Of a DNA stretch of 64,000 nucleotides, positions 1 to 8,154 are shown piece after piece; position 1 is the stretch's first letter; the number at the start of each line of letters is the position of its first letter. The stretch is from positions 1-64,000 of the forward strand of contig NZ_JAGGLJ010000006.1 of the NCBI RefSeq assembly GCF_017874395.1. The letters run 5' to 3'. This DNA is from Peptoniphilus stercorisuis (lineage in GTDB: Bacteria; Bacillota; Clostridia; Tissierellales; Peptoniphilaceae). A program made the position numbers and the translations under genes. The notes under the pieces were generated by a model. The model made no database searches, was not told where the DNA came from, and saw only the letters and a list, made by a program, of their open reading frames with translations.

Positions 1-125
1 CTCAAGTCTATTACTGACTTATTTCCGCTAAGCTTTATATTTGCTATGTGTTTATTCGTTTATTCTCTTACACTATTTAATTATCAAGGTTATTTTTTGT
101 CGCCTTCTGTTTTAGCGACTTTAAT
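1..125 (-). other. Probable 5' leader of an rRNA operon (16S gene off the left edge)
   Basis: This stretch has no open reading frame and lies just downstream, in the leftward direction, of four strong promoters. Read on the minus strand it contains GTCGC...GCGAC (about 99-119), which can pair as a small hairpin, and then TTGATAATTAAATAGTGT, which resembles the pre-16S leader sequence of many Firmicute rrn operons. The 16S gene itself is not in the window, so this is an inference from promoter architecture and leader-like sequence. Confidence 0.5.
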
Positions 126-154
126 ATTGTATAACTTTTAAAGTCTTTTGTCAA
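126..154 (-). promoter_or_regulatory. SigA promoter, most downstream of four tandem copies
   Basis: Minus strand: TTGACA (149-154), a 17-base spacer, TACAAT (126-131). Consensus -35 and near-consensus -10. It is the promoter closest to the window's left edge and fires leftward, out of the window. Confidence 0.8.
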
Positions 155-225
155 GAACTTTTCTCAAGTTATTTTTTATTATTTTGCTTACTTAAAACTT
201 TTTGTTCGTTTTTTTCAGCTTGTTT

Positions 226-254
226 AGTATATAATATTTTTTATCTTTTGTCAA
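226..254 (-). promoter_or_regulatory. SigA promoter, second of four tandem copies
   Basis: Minus strand: TTGACA (249-254), 17-base spacer, TATACT (226-231). The -35 is embedded in TCTTGACAAAAG, the same context as the copy 100 bases downstream. Confidence 0.8.
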
Positions 255-327
255 GACTTTTTTATTATATTTTTTAAACTTTTTATCTGCTGTCTTTTAG
301 TTACTATCTAACTTCAACAGCTTTTTA

Positions 328-356
328 ATTATAAAATATCTGAAGATCTTTGTCAA
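328..356 (-). promoter_or_regulatory. SigA promoter, third of four tandem copies
   Basis: Minus strand: TTGACA (351-356), 17-base spacer, TATAAT (328-333). Both boxes match the SigA consensus perfectly. The -35 lies 102 bases upstream of that of the second copy. Confidence 0.82.
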
Positions 357-428
357 GAACTTTTTAACATTTTTTAATTTTTTATTGTCAATATGAGATT
401 TTTTTCTCATTTCTTTTTGACTTTTATT

Positions 429-457
429 AGTTTACCATTCTAGGCTTTTTATGTCAA
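429..457 (-). promoter_or_regulatory. SigA promoter, most upstream of four tandem copies
   Basis: Minus strand: TTGACA (452-457), 17-base spacer, TAAACT (429-434). It lies only about 25 bases beyond the stop codon of the TPR gene. Its -35 is 101 bases upstream of the third copy, so the whole set has a period of 100-102 bases. Confidence 0.7.
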
Positions 458-482
458 TAGGATTTAAACATTTTTTCTATTT

Positions 483-1583
483 TTATTTAATATCTAATAG
501 ATCTAGTAGTTCATCACTTGGATTTAATTGATATGCTTTTTTTAAATAGTCTTTGTATTCATCTCTTCCAAGGTTTAATAACAATATTCCTAAGTTGTAA
601 TTTAAAAGATAACTGTCTTTTATATTAAAGAAGGCATTTTTATATACTTTTATTGCTTTTTCTTCATTTCCTATTGCTATATTACTTATTGCCAGTTGAT
701 TGTAGTATTCTTCTTGGTTTTTATTTAAATCTATTGCCTCTTCTATTGATTTAATAGATTCTTTTACAAATCCTAAGTTATATTGACATAGCCCTATATA
801 GTATAGAACTTCATCTTGTACTGGATATAATCCTGATATTTTTAACAATAGATTATAGGCTTCGTTAAACTTACCATAACTAATATATGTCTTTACACTT
901 TCTATATTTGCATAGTCTTCTAGTTCTTCTAATACACTTCTTATTTCTTCATTTAGTATTTCATTTTCACTAAATCTTAAAAACTTCTCAAAATAGAGTT
1001 TTGATTTTATATATTTTCCTAAAGCTCTATTTACATATCCCAATCTATAATATGCTGGTGCATAGGAATTTTCTTCTGCAATTAGTTTTTCATATTCTAT
1101 TATTATTCGTTTTAATATATTAGTTTTTTCATCATCTGATAGTTCTTTTGCATATTCATCATAAAGAGCTTCTAATATATTGTTTTTTGCAAATCTTCCT
1201 TCTATTGTTTGATCACATATATTATTAAGAGCTAATAGATATATATAGCTATCTAAATTTGATTTTTGTTGTTTTGCAATAATCGCCAAACTATATATAT
1301 ACTTATATTCATCATCTACTGAATGTTTTAGTATTTTTAAATACTCTTCTCTATGTTTAAAATCTTCTTCTATTCCTAATAAATAAACTATTGTCTTGTT
1401 GATTTCTGCTAGATTTATATTGTCTTCATAGTCTTTTTCTTTTATTCCATACATTAAATCATCTAAGTTTATTGGAAGTGGTGTATCTTTCTTGATTGTG
1501 TAACCATTTATTTCTGTATCTTTTTTTAATTCTAAAAATACTATATTTTTTAACTTTTCTTGTATTTTATTTTCTATATACAT
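483..1583 (-). CDS. Tetratricopeptide-repeat protein
   Basis: This 366-residue soluble protein has no signal peptide or membrane segment. Its C-terminal two thirds consist of TPR-like helical pairs, for example around residues 175-215 (YAPAYYRLGYVNRALGKY) and 245-330 (EVLYYIGLCQYNLGFVKES, EEYYNQLAISNIAIGNEEK). TPR arrays act as protein-protein interaction scaffolds, and nothing here shows the partner. It begins immediately after the stop codon of the upstream membrane-protein gene (stop at 1584), so the two are surely co-transcribed. The N-terminal ~90 residues are not recognisable to me. No convincing terminator separates it from the strong leftward promoters at 126-457, so read-through into that transcript is possible. 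Confidence 0.75.
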   Translation of the reverse strand: MYIENKIQEKLKNIVFLELKKDTEINGYTIKKDTPLPINLDDLMYGIKEKDYEDNINLAEINKTIVYLLGIEEDFKHREEYLKILKHSVDDEYKYIYSLAIIAKQQKSNLDSYIYLLALNNICDQTIEGRFAKNNILEALYDEYAKELSDDEKTNILKRIIIEYEKLIAEENSYAPAYYRLGYVNRALGKYIKSKLYFEKFLRFSENEILNEEIRSVLEELEDYANIESVKTYISYGKFNEAYNLLLKISGLYPVQDEVLYYIGLCQYNLGFVKESIKSIEEAIDLNKNQEEYYNQLAISNIAIGNEEKAIKVYKNAFFNIKDSYLLNYNLGILLLNLGRDEYKDYLKKAYQLNPSDELLDLLDIK

Positions 1584-2351
1584 TTATATTTCTCCCATGT
1601 ATTGTCTTTTTCTCATAGTGCTATTGCTTAATATCTTAAATAAGTTTCCTCTAAATATAATATAGAATCCTGTAATAATTTCAACTATTAAATATTTTAT
1701 ATAATAACTTGCTGGTCCTCTAAATATATCAAGAGAAAATCCTCTTCCTATTGGAAGTGTTATTATTGCTTCATCAGAAATATATTCTAAAAAGGAAAAA
1801 CCTAAAAAATGTTGGATTCCTACATATACTACTAGTGGTATTAGCCAGTGTATGAAATTATCCTTCATAAAATTCAAACAATAGCTATAAGCACTTATAT
1901 AGGATTCATCTTTTAAATAAATAGTTTCTACTATTGGATTAAATATTAAAAATATTGCTGTCCATATAATATATGTTAAATAATAACTACTTCTAAAAAA
2001 CATTAAAACTACCCAGTTTATTAAAATAAGCACAAAATAAACTGAATATATTGGTCCAAAGTAATTTCTAAAGGAACTTTTGAAGTTTCCAATATGAACT
2101 CTGTCATAATACATTAAATCTGACAGCATATCTAAATATATAGATAGAATTAATGCATATAATACTGGCGTTAAAAAACTTATATATAAACCTCCCACTT
2201 GAAGCAGTGATCCAAAGGCTCTATTTGATAAACTAATTAACACACTAAATATTAATGGAAAAAATAATACTACTGGATTCTTTTTTATTTTATATATAGT
2301 ACCACTTAAACTTTTTTTATAAACTACCTTTATATCTTTTAAGTATTTCAT
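1584..2351 (-). CDS. Multi-pass membrane protein of unknown function
   Basis: A 255-residue, strongly hydrophobic protein with about six predicted membrane segments (roughly residues 28-48, 52-74, 100-120, 122-140, 168-186 and 212-235) and a basic C-terminus (RKRQYMGEI). I recognise no catalytic or transport motif. It is the first gene of a two-gene leftward unit and abuts the downstream TPR gene with no gap, which suggests a membrane protein with a cytoplasmic TPR partner. The 200 bases upstream are AT-rich and shared with the divergent glycosidase gene. They contain ATACCCATATAA (2407-2418), a 12-mer also found upstream of livK. Confidence 0.6.
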   Translation of the reverse strand: MKYLKDIKVVYKKSLSGTIYKIKKNPVVLFFPLIFSVLISLSNRAFGSLLQVGGLYISFLTPVLYALILSIYLDMLSDLMYYDRVHIGNFKSSFRNYFGPIYSVYFVLILINWVVLMFFRSSYYLTYIIWTAIFLIFNPIVETIYLKDESYISAYSYCLNFMKDNFIHWLIPLVVYVGIQHFLGFSFLEYISDEAIITLPIGRGFSLDIFRGPASYYIKYLIVEIITGFYIIFRGNLFKILSNSTMRKRQYMGEI

Positions 2352-2491
2352 TTAATCACTTCTCTTTCTATTATATTATTACACAAATTTTAAACTGTAA
2401 GTATAAATACCCATATAAAGTTTTTTCATGTTACATATATTATACTTAAGTTACGAAACAATTATTCTTTTATTAAATATTACATATATAT

Positions 2492-2520
2492 TTGAGATAT
2501 TTAAGATTTATTATTATACT
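2492..2520 (+). promoter_or_regulatory. SigA promoter of the phosphodiester glycosidase gene
   Basis: TTGAGA (2492-2497), 17-base spacer, TATACT (2515-2520), followed by a ribosome binding site (AAGGAGG, about 2540-2546) ahead of the ATG at 2554. Confidence 0.65.
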
Positions 2521-2553
2521 TATCTATAGGTATTTAAATAAGGAGGAAGGTTA

Positions 2554-4719
2554 ATGAATTTAAAATTACGTAATATTTGTTATAGCTTGATTTTAGCTCT
2601 ATCAATAGTTTTTACTTCTGTATCTACTACTTTCGCTGAATCTAGTCCTATTTTTTCAGAAATAATAGCACCTGGTTTAATAAGAAAAGAGTATAAGGTA
2701 GATCAAGGAGATAAAAAAACTATTATTAATGTTTTAGAATGCGATTTAGATAATCCATTTTTAAAAATAGCTGTAATTCCTGGCAAAGGAAAATATAATC
2801 AAAGAGCTACTGTATCACAAATGGCAAGTCGTGTCGATTCTACGGCAATGGTTAATGGTGATTTTTTTAATATGCTTTTACAAGGAACTCCTGAGGGACC
2901 TTCTATAGTAGATGGAAATCTTCAAAGTTCTCCATGTGTTATGGAGGGCGTATATAGTCTTGGAATAGATGAAAGTAATACTGGACATATTGAAGCTATT
3001 AAATTTCAAGGGAAGGTTACTGCTCCTAATGGAAAAACTTATCCTATTGATGGACTAAATAAGTCTTATTATTGGCATGAGCCTAGTACTGAATATTCTC
3101 ATGAGAATAAAATCCAAATATATAATGATTTTTGGGCTGCTTCCACAAGAGGAGATAAGAAAAATACAGAAATACTTATAAATTCTAATGGAGTTATTGA
3201 ACAAATTAGCGAAAACAAAAGTTTTCCATTCCCTGTTCCTGATTCTAAGATGATTATGCAAGTTGATGGAGTTGCTAAAGATTTTATATTACAAAATAGT
3301 AAAATAGGAGATAAATTAAATATTGACTATTCTATTTCTCCTGATAGAAACTGGAAATTTTTAATAGGTGGACATGCTCTTCTTGTAAATAATGGACAGA
3401 AGGTTCCCTATACTAAAGATATAAATGTTTTAGGTGGAGTTCGTGCAAGAACTGCAGCAGGACTTTCTAAAGATGGTAAGAAGCTTTATATTGCTTCTGC
3501 TGAAGCTAGAACTAAAAGAAGTGCTGGAATGAGTCTTGATAATTTATCAAATTTCATGAAATCTATAGGTTGTGATATTGCAGTTAATCTTGATGGTGGT
3601 GGTTCTACTACGATGGTAGTTAAAAATCTTGGTGAATCTAATCAAAGTAAGATTATCAATCCTGAAAGAAATGGCGCTGAAAGAGCTGTTGTAAATGGAA
3701 TTGGTATTTTTAATACTGTTAAGGAAACTGGACCTGCAGTTGGAATTAAAATAAATGGCCCTGATGATATGATTATTGGACAAAGTGCTGATTTTACTAT
3801 TAAATCTGCTTGGGATGAAAATTATAAGCCTGTAGATCCTAATACTATGACTTATGACTTATTTGACTCTAATGAAGATGAAGCAGCTTGGAATATTACA
3901 AATTTCTTAGCTAGACATACTGGTGAAGTTGATATTACTCTTGTAACTAATAATGGAGTTAGATCTACTAAAAAAGTAAATGTTCATGATTTTGACTTTG
4001 TTGAAAGTTTAATTGTATCTTCTGATAAGACAAAAATAAATAGTGAAGATACTGTTAATTTTACAGTTAAAGCAAAACTTAAAAACAAAAAAGAAGTTTT
4101 ACTTGATCCTAGTGTTTTAAAATACCAAATAGATGGTTTTGATGGAGAGTTTAATAATGGTGTTTTAAAAGTTAATTCTTTAAATGATAATGCTAGTGCT
4201 AAGGTTACTATTTCAGCAGGAGATAAATCATCTAGTATTAGACTTAATGATATTAATTCTAAAGTTATTAAAATGAAAATTAATAATAAATCCTATTCTA
4301 TTAATGGTGAAAATAAAAATATGGATGCTGCTCCTTTTATAAAGGACAATAGAACTTTTGTACCTATTAGATTTATTGTATCTGCACTTGATGGAGAAGT
4401 TTCTTGGAATAATGAAGCTCGTATTGCAACTATAAAATATGATGACAAGATAATAGAAATTCCAATTAATAATAAAACTATTAAAGTTAATGGAAAAGAA
4501 AAAGCAATAGATTCTCCAGCAGTAGTTAAAAGTAATAGAACTTTTGTACCTATTAGATTTGTTGCAGAAAATCTAGGTATGGAAATAGAATATAATAATA
4601 GTCTTAGAGAAGTTACTATTATTGATATTAATAAAACTAAAGAAAATATAGAAGAAGATAATAAAGAAAAACCAACAAATAATGAAAATAATAAAGATGT
4701 CGTTTCTTTAGTTGAATAA
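2554..4719 (+). CDS. Secreted phosphodiester glycosidase with copper-amine-oxidase-like C-terminal repeats
   Basis: A 721-residue exported protein. Residues 1-28 form a signal peptide ending TTFA before ESS. Residues about 90-392 match the phosphodiester glycosidase/NAGPA (DUF2233) family, with the hallmark LDGGGSTTMV near residue 346. These enzymes act on sugar-phosphodiester linkages such as wall polymers or exopolysaccharide. Residues about 573-700 hold two copies of the copper-amine-oxidase-N-like module, seen as the duplicated NRTFVPIRF blocks, a common extracellular module in clostridia that despite its name need not bind copper. The middle (about 395-570) looks like beta-rich Ig-like linker. 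The tail is Asn/Glu/Lys-rich and hydrophilic, without LPXTG or SLH anchoring. It is monocistronic: own promoter and an intrinsic terminator directly after the stop. The substrate cannot be read from the sequence. Confidence 0.85.
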   Translation: MNLKLRNICYSLILALSIVFTSVSTTFAESSPIFSEIIAPGLIRKEYKVDQGDKKTIINVLECDLDNPFLKIAVIPGKGKYNQRATVSQMASRVDSTAMVNGDFFNMLLQGTPEGPSIVDGNLQSSPCVMEGVYSLGIDESNTGHIEAIKFQGKVTAPNGKTYPIDGLNKSYYWHEPSTEYSHENKIQIYNDFWAASTRGDKKNTEILINSNGVIEQISENKSFPFPVPDSKMIMQVDGVAKDFILQNSKIGDKLNIDYSISPDRNWKFLIGGHALLVNNGQKVPYTKDINVLGGVRARTAAGLSKDGKKLYIASAEARTKRSAGMSLDNLSNFMKSIGCDIAVNLDGGGSTTMVVKNLGESNQSKIINPERNGAERAVVNGIGIFNTVKETGPAVGIKINGPDDMIIGQSADFTIKSAWDENYKPVDPNTMTYDLFDSNEDEAAWNITNFLARHTGEVDITLVTNNGVRSTKKVNVHDFDFVESLIVSSDKTKINSEDTVNFTVKAKLKNKKEVLLDPSVLKYQIDGFDGEFNNGVLKVNSLNDNASAKVTISAGDKSSSIRLNDINSKVIKMKINNKSYSINGENKNMDAAPFIKDNRTFVPIRFIVSALDGEVSWNNEARIATIKYDDKIIEIPINNKTIKVNGKEKAIDSPAVVKSNRTFVPIRFVAENLGMEIEYNNSLREVTIIDINKTKENIEEDNKEKPTNNENNKDVVSLVE

Positions 4720-4724
4720 AAAAT

Positions 4725-4751
4725 TAAAAGCCCTATATAGGGCTTTTTTTA
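4725..4751. terminator. Bidirectional intrinsic terminator
   Basis: The perfect palindrome AGCCCTATATAGGGCT (4729-4744) is followed by seven T on the plus strand and preceded by an A-run. It therefore serves both the glycosidase gene and the converging liv operon. Confidence 0.9.
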
Positions 4752-5456
4752 TGCTCCAAGATAAGCTTCTTTTATAGAGCTGTCTTTTAATAAAATTTTC
4801 GCATCTCCAGATTTTACAATTTTTCCAGTTTCAAGTACATAGGCTCTATCAGAAATTGAAAGAGCTATATTTGCATTTTGTTCAACTAAAAGAATTGTAG
4901 TTCCTGTTTTATTTAATTCCTTTACTACATCAAATATTTTATCTACAAATAGTGGCGAAAGTCCCATTGATGGTTCATCTAATAGAAGTAGCCTTGGTCT
5001 ACTCATAAGGGCACGCCCCATAGCTAACATTTGTTGTTCTCCACCTGATAATGTTCCTGCTAGTTGGTTTTTTCTCTCTTTTAATACAGGGAATTTTTCA
5101 TATATATCTTCTATGTCTTTTTCTATGTTTTTTTTAGTATCATTTATTAAAAAAGCTCCTAATTTTAAATTATCTAATACACTAAGTCCTGTAAAAACTC
5201 TTCTTCCTTCTGGAACTTGAGCTATGCCAAGTTTTGTTATTAAATGAGCTTTTCTTTTTTCTATATTTTCACCTTCAAAAACAACACTTCCATCTTTCGA
5301 GGGAATAAGTCCTGATATACTTTGAAGTGTTGTAGTTTTTCCTGCACCATTTGCTCCAATTAGACTAACTATTTCTCCCTCTTGTACTTCTAAATCTATT
5401 CCTTTAATTGCATGAATATTACCATAATAAACATGTAAATTTTCTAATTTAAGCAT
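4749..5456 (-). CDS. livF: Branched-chain amino acid ABC transporter ATPase LivF
   Basis: 235 residues with Walker A GANGAGKTT (about 34-42), ABC signature LSGGEQQM (about 137) and Walker B LLLLDEP (about 157). The sequence VPEGRRVFTGLSVLDNL is characteristic of LivF rather than LivG. It is one of the two cytoplasmic ATPases that power uptake of Leu/Ile/Val or related amino acids through LivHM. It is the last gene of livKHMGF, and its ATG follows the LivG stop with no gap. In an anaerobe, imported branched-chain amino acids may feed Stickland-type fermentation as well as protein synthesis, but the actual substrate is not proven. Confidence 0.92.
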   Translation of the reverse strand: MLKLENLHVYYGNIHAIKGIDLEVQEGEIVSLIGANGAGKTTTLQSISGLIPSKDGSVVFEGENIEKRKAHLITKLGIAQVPEGRRVFTGLSVLDNLKLGAFLINDTKKNIEKDIEDIYEKFPVLKERKNQLAGTLSGGEQQMLAMGRALMSRPRLLLLDEPSMGLSPLFVDKIFDVVKELNKTGTTILLVEQNANIALSISDRAYVLETGKIVKSGDAKILLKDSSIKEAYLGA

Positions 5457-6227
5457 CTACTCACCACCTGTTCCCAAATATGCCTCTATTACTTTTTTAT
5501 CATTAATAACTTCTATTGGATCTCCCTTAGCAAGTATTTGACCATAATTTAAAACCATAAGTCTTTCACAAATTCCAAGCACAAGTTTCATATCATGTTC
5601 GATCAAAAGTATAGATATATTGAATTTTTCTTTTATAAATTTAATAGTTTCCATTAGATCCTCTGTTTCTGTTGGATTCATACCAGCTGCTGGCTCATCT
5701 AATAGTAAAAGTGATGGATTTGTAGCAATAGCTCTTGCTATTTCAAGTTTTCTTTGCTGTCCATAGGATAGTGAATTTGCACTAAAATACTGATATCTAT
5801 CAAGCCCAAATATTTTTAATATTTCCATAGCTCTAATTGTAGTTTCTTGTTCTTCTTTCCAATACTTTTTAGTCCTAAACATTCCTTGTAATATTGAATA
5901 TTCCATATCTTTATTACAAGCTATTTTTACATTATCAAGTACAGATAAATATCCAAATAATCTTATATTTTGAAATGTCCTTGCTATACCTTTTTCTACT
6001 ATCTTATTTGATGAAAGATTATCTATTTTATTTTCATTTAATAATATTTCTCCTTCAGTTGGTTTATAAACTCCAGTAATCATATTAAATACTGTAGTTT
6101 TTCCTGCTCCATTTGGACCTATTAAACCAACTAATTCCCCTTCATATATATCTAAATTAAAATTAGAAACAGCTTTTAAACCACCAAAACTAATTCCAAC
6201 ATCATTACAACTTAAAACTTTTTTCAT
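5457..6227 (-). CDS. livG: Branched-chain amino acid ABC transporter ATPase LivG
   Basis: 256 residues: Walker A GPNGAGKTT (about 37-45), signature LSYGQQRK (about 152-159), Walker B LLLLDEPAAGMNP (about 172-184). The IARTFQNIRLF motif and the AAGMNP sequence after Walker B are typical of LivG. It pairs with LivF. The gene overlaps the end of livM by 4 bases (ATGA type), giving translational coupling. Confidence 0.92.
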   Translation of the reverse strand: MKKVLSCNDVGISFGGLKAVSNFNLDIYEGELVGLIGPNGAGKTTVFNMITGVYKPTEGEILLNENKIDNLSSNKIVEKGIARTFQNIRLFGYLSVLDNVKIACNKDMEYSILQGMFRTKKYWKEEQETTIRAMEILKIFGLDRYQYFSANSLSYGQQRKLEIARAIATNPSLLLLDEPAAGMNPTETEDLMETIKFIKEKFNISILLIEHDMKLVLGICERLMVLNYGQILAKGDPIEVINDKKVIEAYLGTGGE

Positions 6228-7198
6228 GATTTATCACCTGATTTCTTTCTATTTGATATTTTATTTATAAATCCAGTTAGAGAAAATTCTTTTCTTCCAA
6301 GTAATCCCTCTGGTTTGAAAATCATTATAATTATTAAAAGTAATGAATATATTATCATTCTATAAGCTGCAAACTGTCTTAAAAATTCTGGAATTACAGT
6401 TAATATAGTTGAAGATATTACAGCACCTGTAAAAGATCCCATTCCACCAAGTACTACCATTACTAAAATATCAAAGGATTTATTGTAATCAAATACCTTA
6501 GCTCCTATTACACCTATATTATGAGCATAAATTCCACCAGCTATTCCTGCAAAAAATGCAGATAGTGCAAAGGCAAAGGTCTTATAATAAGTTACATTTA
6601 TCCCTGTGTTTTCTGCTGCTATTTCATCTTCTCTAATGGCAAGTACCGCTCTTCCATGTCTTGATGTCATTACTGAAAACATAAGCACTACTGAAATACA
6701 TGTAATTAAATATATTATTCCAAAATTTTGCATTTTGTTTATTCCGCTTATTCCCTGAGCTCCTCCTGTAAAGTCAAAATATTCAATTAAAACTCTAATA
6801 ATCTCTCCAAAGGCAAGAGTTACAATAGCTAAATAATCTCCCTTTAATCTAAGAGCTGGTATTCCTATTATAATTCCAATAATACATGCTATTACTCCTC
6901 CTAAAAATAAACTTATAAAATATCCAAAAATCCCTGGTACTAATGCAGCCTTTGTAAAAAGTGCTGCTGTATATGCACCTATTGACATAAATCCTGCATG
7001 TCCTAATGTAATTTGCCCTAGATTTCCAACAGTAATATTTAAACTAACTGCAAGTATTATATTTATACATACTATTCTCAATACAGAAAGTGCATATTTA
7101 TTTATAATTCCTATTTTAAAAAGCCCTGTTATTACTATATAAAATAGAGCTAGTATTAAAAATATTAATATATATATTCCTTTTCTCTGTCTGTCCAT
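6224..7198 (-). CDS. livM: Branched-chain amino acid ABC transporter permease LivM
   Basis: 324 residues if started at the ATG at 7198 (MDRQRKG), which follows the livH stop by a few bases and has an AGGTG ribosome binding site. A longer reading from a TTG at 7234 would overlap livH and add a charged 12-residue head, which I reject. It has about nine membrane segments and the conserved cytoplasmic EAA-like loop GEIIRVLIEYFDFTGGAQGI. LivM and LivH form the heterodimeric pore. It sits between livH and livG, the usual order. Confidence 0.9.
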   Translation of the reverse strand: MDRQRKGIYILIFLILALFYIVITGLFKIGIINKYALSVLRIVCINIILAVSLNITVGNLGQITLGHAGFMSIGAYTAALFTKAALVPGIFGYFISLFLGGVIACIIGIIIGIPALRLKGDYLAIVTLAFGEIIRVLIEYFDFTGGAQGISGINKMQNFGIIYLITCISVVLMFSVMTSRHGRAVLAIREDEIAAENTGINVTYYKTFAFALSAFFAGIAGGIYAHNIGVIGAKVFDYNKSFDILVMVVLGGMGSFTGAVISSTILTVIPEFLRQFAAYRMIIYSLLLIIIMIFKPEGLLGRKEFSLTGFINKISNRKKSGDKS

Positions 7199-7205
7199 TT
7201 CACAC

Positions 7206-8093
7206 CTACACTTTCTCTTTTCTGTTTTTTCCAAGTAGTCCCGTTGGCTTTACTAATAAAACAACTATTAAAAGTCCAAATACTATTGCATCAGCAAGTC
7301 TACTAGATATATAAGCTCTTGTTAAAGCTTCAACTATTCCAAGTACTAAACCTCCTAATACTGCTCCAGGGATTAATCCAATTCCTCCAATTATTGCTGC
7401 AGTAAAGGCTTTTATTCCAAGCATAGAACCCATTAGAGGACTTGCTTGTGGATATGCTGCTACATATAAAATAGATGCAACTCCTGCAAGAGATGATCCT
7501 ATTGCAAAGGTAAGCATAAGTGTTGTATCTACATTTATTCCAACAAGTTCTGCTGCACTATAATCTTCACTAGTTGCTATCATTGCTCTACCATATTTTG
7601 TCTTTTTCATAAATAGTTGTAAAAATACTGTTAAAGCTAAAGTTACAATTATAGTAAATACTGTTGTAAAGGAAATATTTATATTACCTATTGTAATTGG
7701 ATTAATATTAAATATTTGAGGTACTGCTATTGCATTAGCTCCAAGTGATTTCATTACAATATTTTGAAGCAATAAACTTACTCCTATTGCAGTTATTAAA
7801 TTAGATATTTTAGGACTATTTCTAAGTGGTTTATAAGCAAGTCTTTCTATTAATATTCCAAGAATTGTACAAACTATAACAACTGGAACTATTGCAAGAT
7901 AAAAAGGAAGTCCGTTTTTCATTAATATATATTGTATTGAAAATACTGTTGTATATGCTCCTATCATTATTATTTCACCATGAGCAAAATTTATAAGAAG
8001 GGCTATTCCATATACCATCGTATATCCCAAGGCTACAAGGGCGTATATAGATCCTATTTGTAATCCATTTATTATTTGAAGTAAAAATCCCAT
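7206..8093 (-). CDS. livH: Branched-chain amino acid ABC transporter permease LivH
   Basis: 295 residues, about eight membrane segments, with family sequences GLQIGSIYALVALGYTMVYG at the N-terminus, INFAHGEI (about 34-41) and the EAA-like loop with GINVDTT. It is the partner of LivM. It lies downstream of livK behind a terminator-like hairpin (8107-8134), so it is probably expressed below the level of the binding protein. Confidence 0.92.
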   Translation of the reverse strand: MGFLLQIINGLQIGSIYALVALGYTMVYGIALLINFAHGEIIMIGAYTTVFSIQYILMKNGLPFYLAIVPVVIVCTILGILIERLAYKPLRNSPKISNLITAIGVSLLLQNIVMKSLGANAIAVPQIFNINPITIGNINISFTTVFTIIVTLALTVFLQLFMKKTKYGRAMIATSEDYSAAELVGINVDTTLMLTFAIGSSLAGVASILYVAAYPQASPLMGSMLGIKAFTAAIIGGIGLIPGAVLGGLVLGIVEALTRAYISSRLADAIVFGLLIVVLLVKPTGLLGKNRKEKV

Positions 8094-8106
8094 AAATTCC
8101 TCCTAT

Positions 8107-8134
8107 TAAAAAAAGCAGCAAAGTTCGCTGCTTT
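8107..8134 (-). terminator. Attenuating terminator between livK and livH
   Basis: Read leftward, the 8-bp stem AAAGCAGC/GCTGCTTT (8127-8134 with 8112-8119) has a 7-base loop and is followed by a run of T (rc of 8107-8114). It is a full intrinsic terminator inside the operon, which probably lets most transcripts stop after livK. Confidence 0.75.
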
Positions 8135-8154
8135 ATTATCATATTTTGTAAATT

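Noticed and set aside
392..410. ATGAGA...TCTCAT palindrome as terminator of the TPR gene
   Set aside because: Six-base stem with an all-T/A loop and no T-run after it in the leftward direction; more likely chance in AT-rich DNA.
7199..7234. Longer livM starting at TTG 7234
   Set aside because: It would overlap livH by about 29 bases, add a charged head unlike LivM, and ignore the ATG at 7198 with a ribosome binding site.
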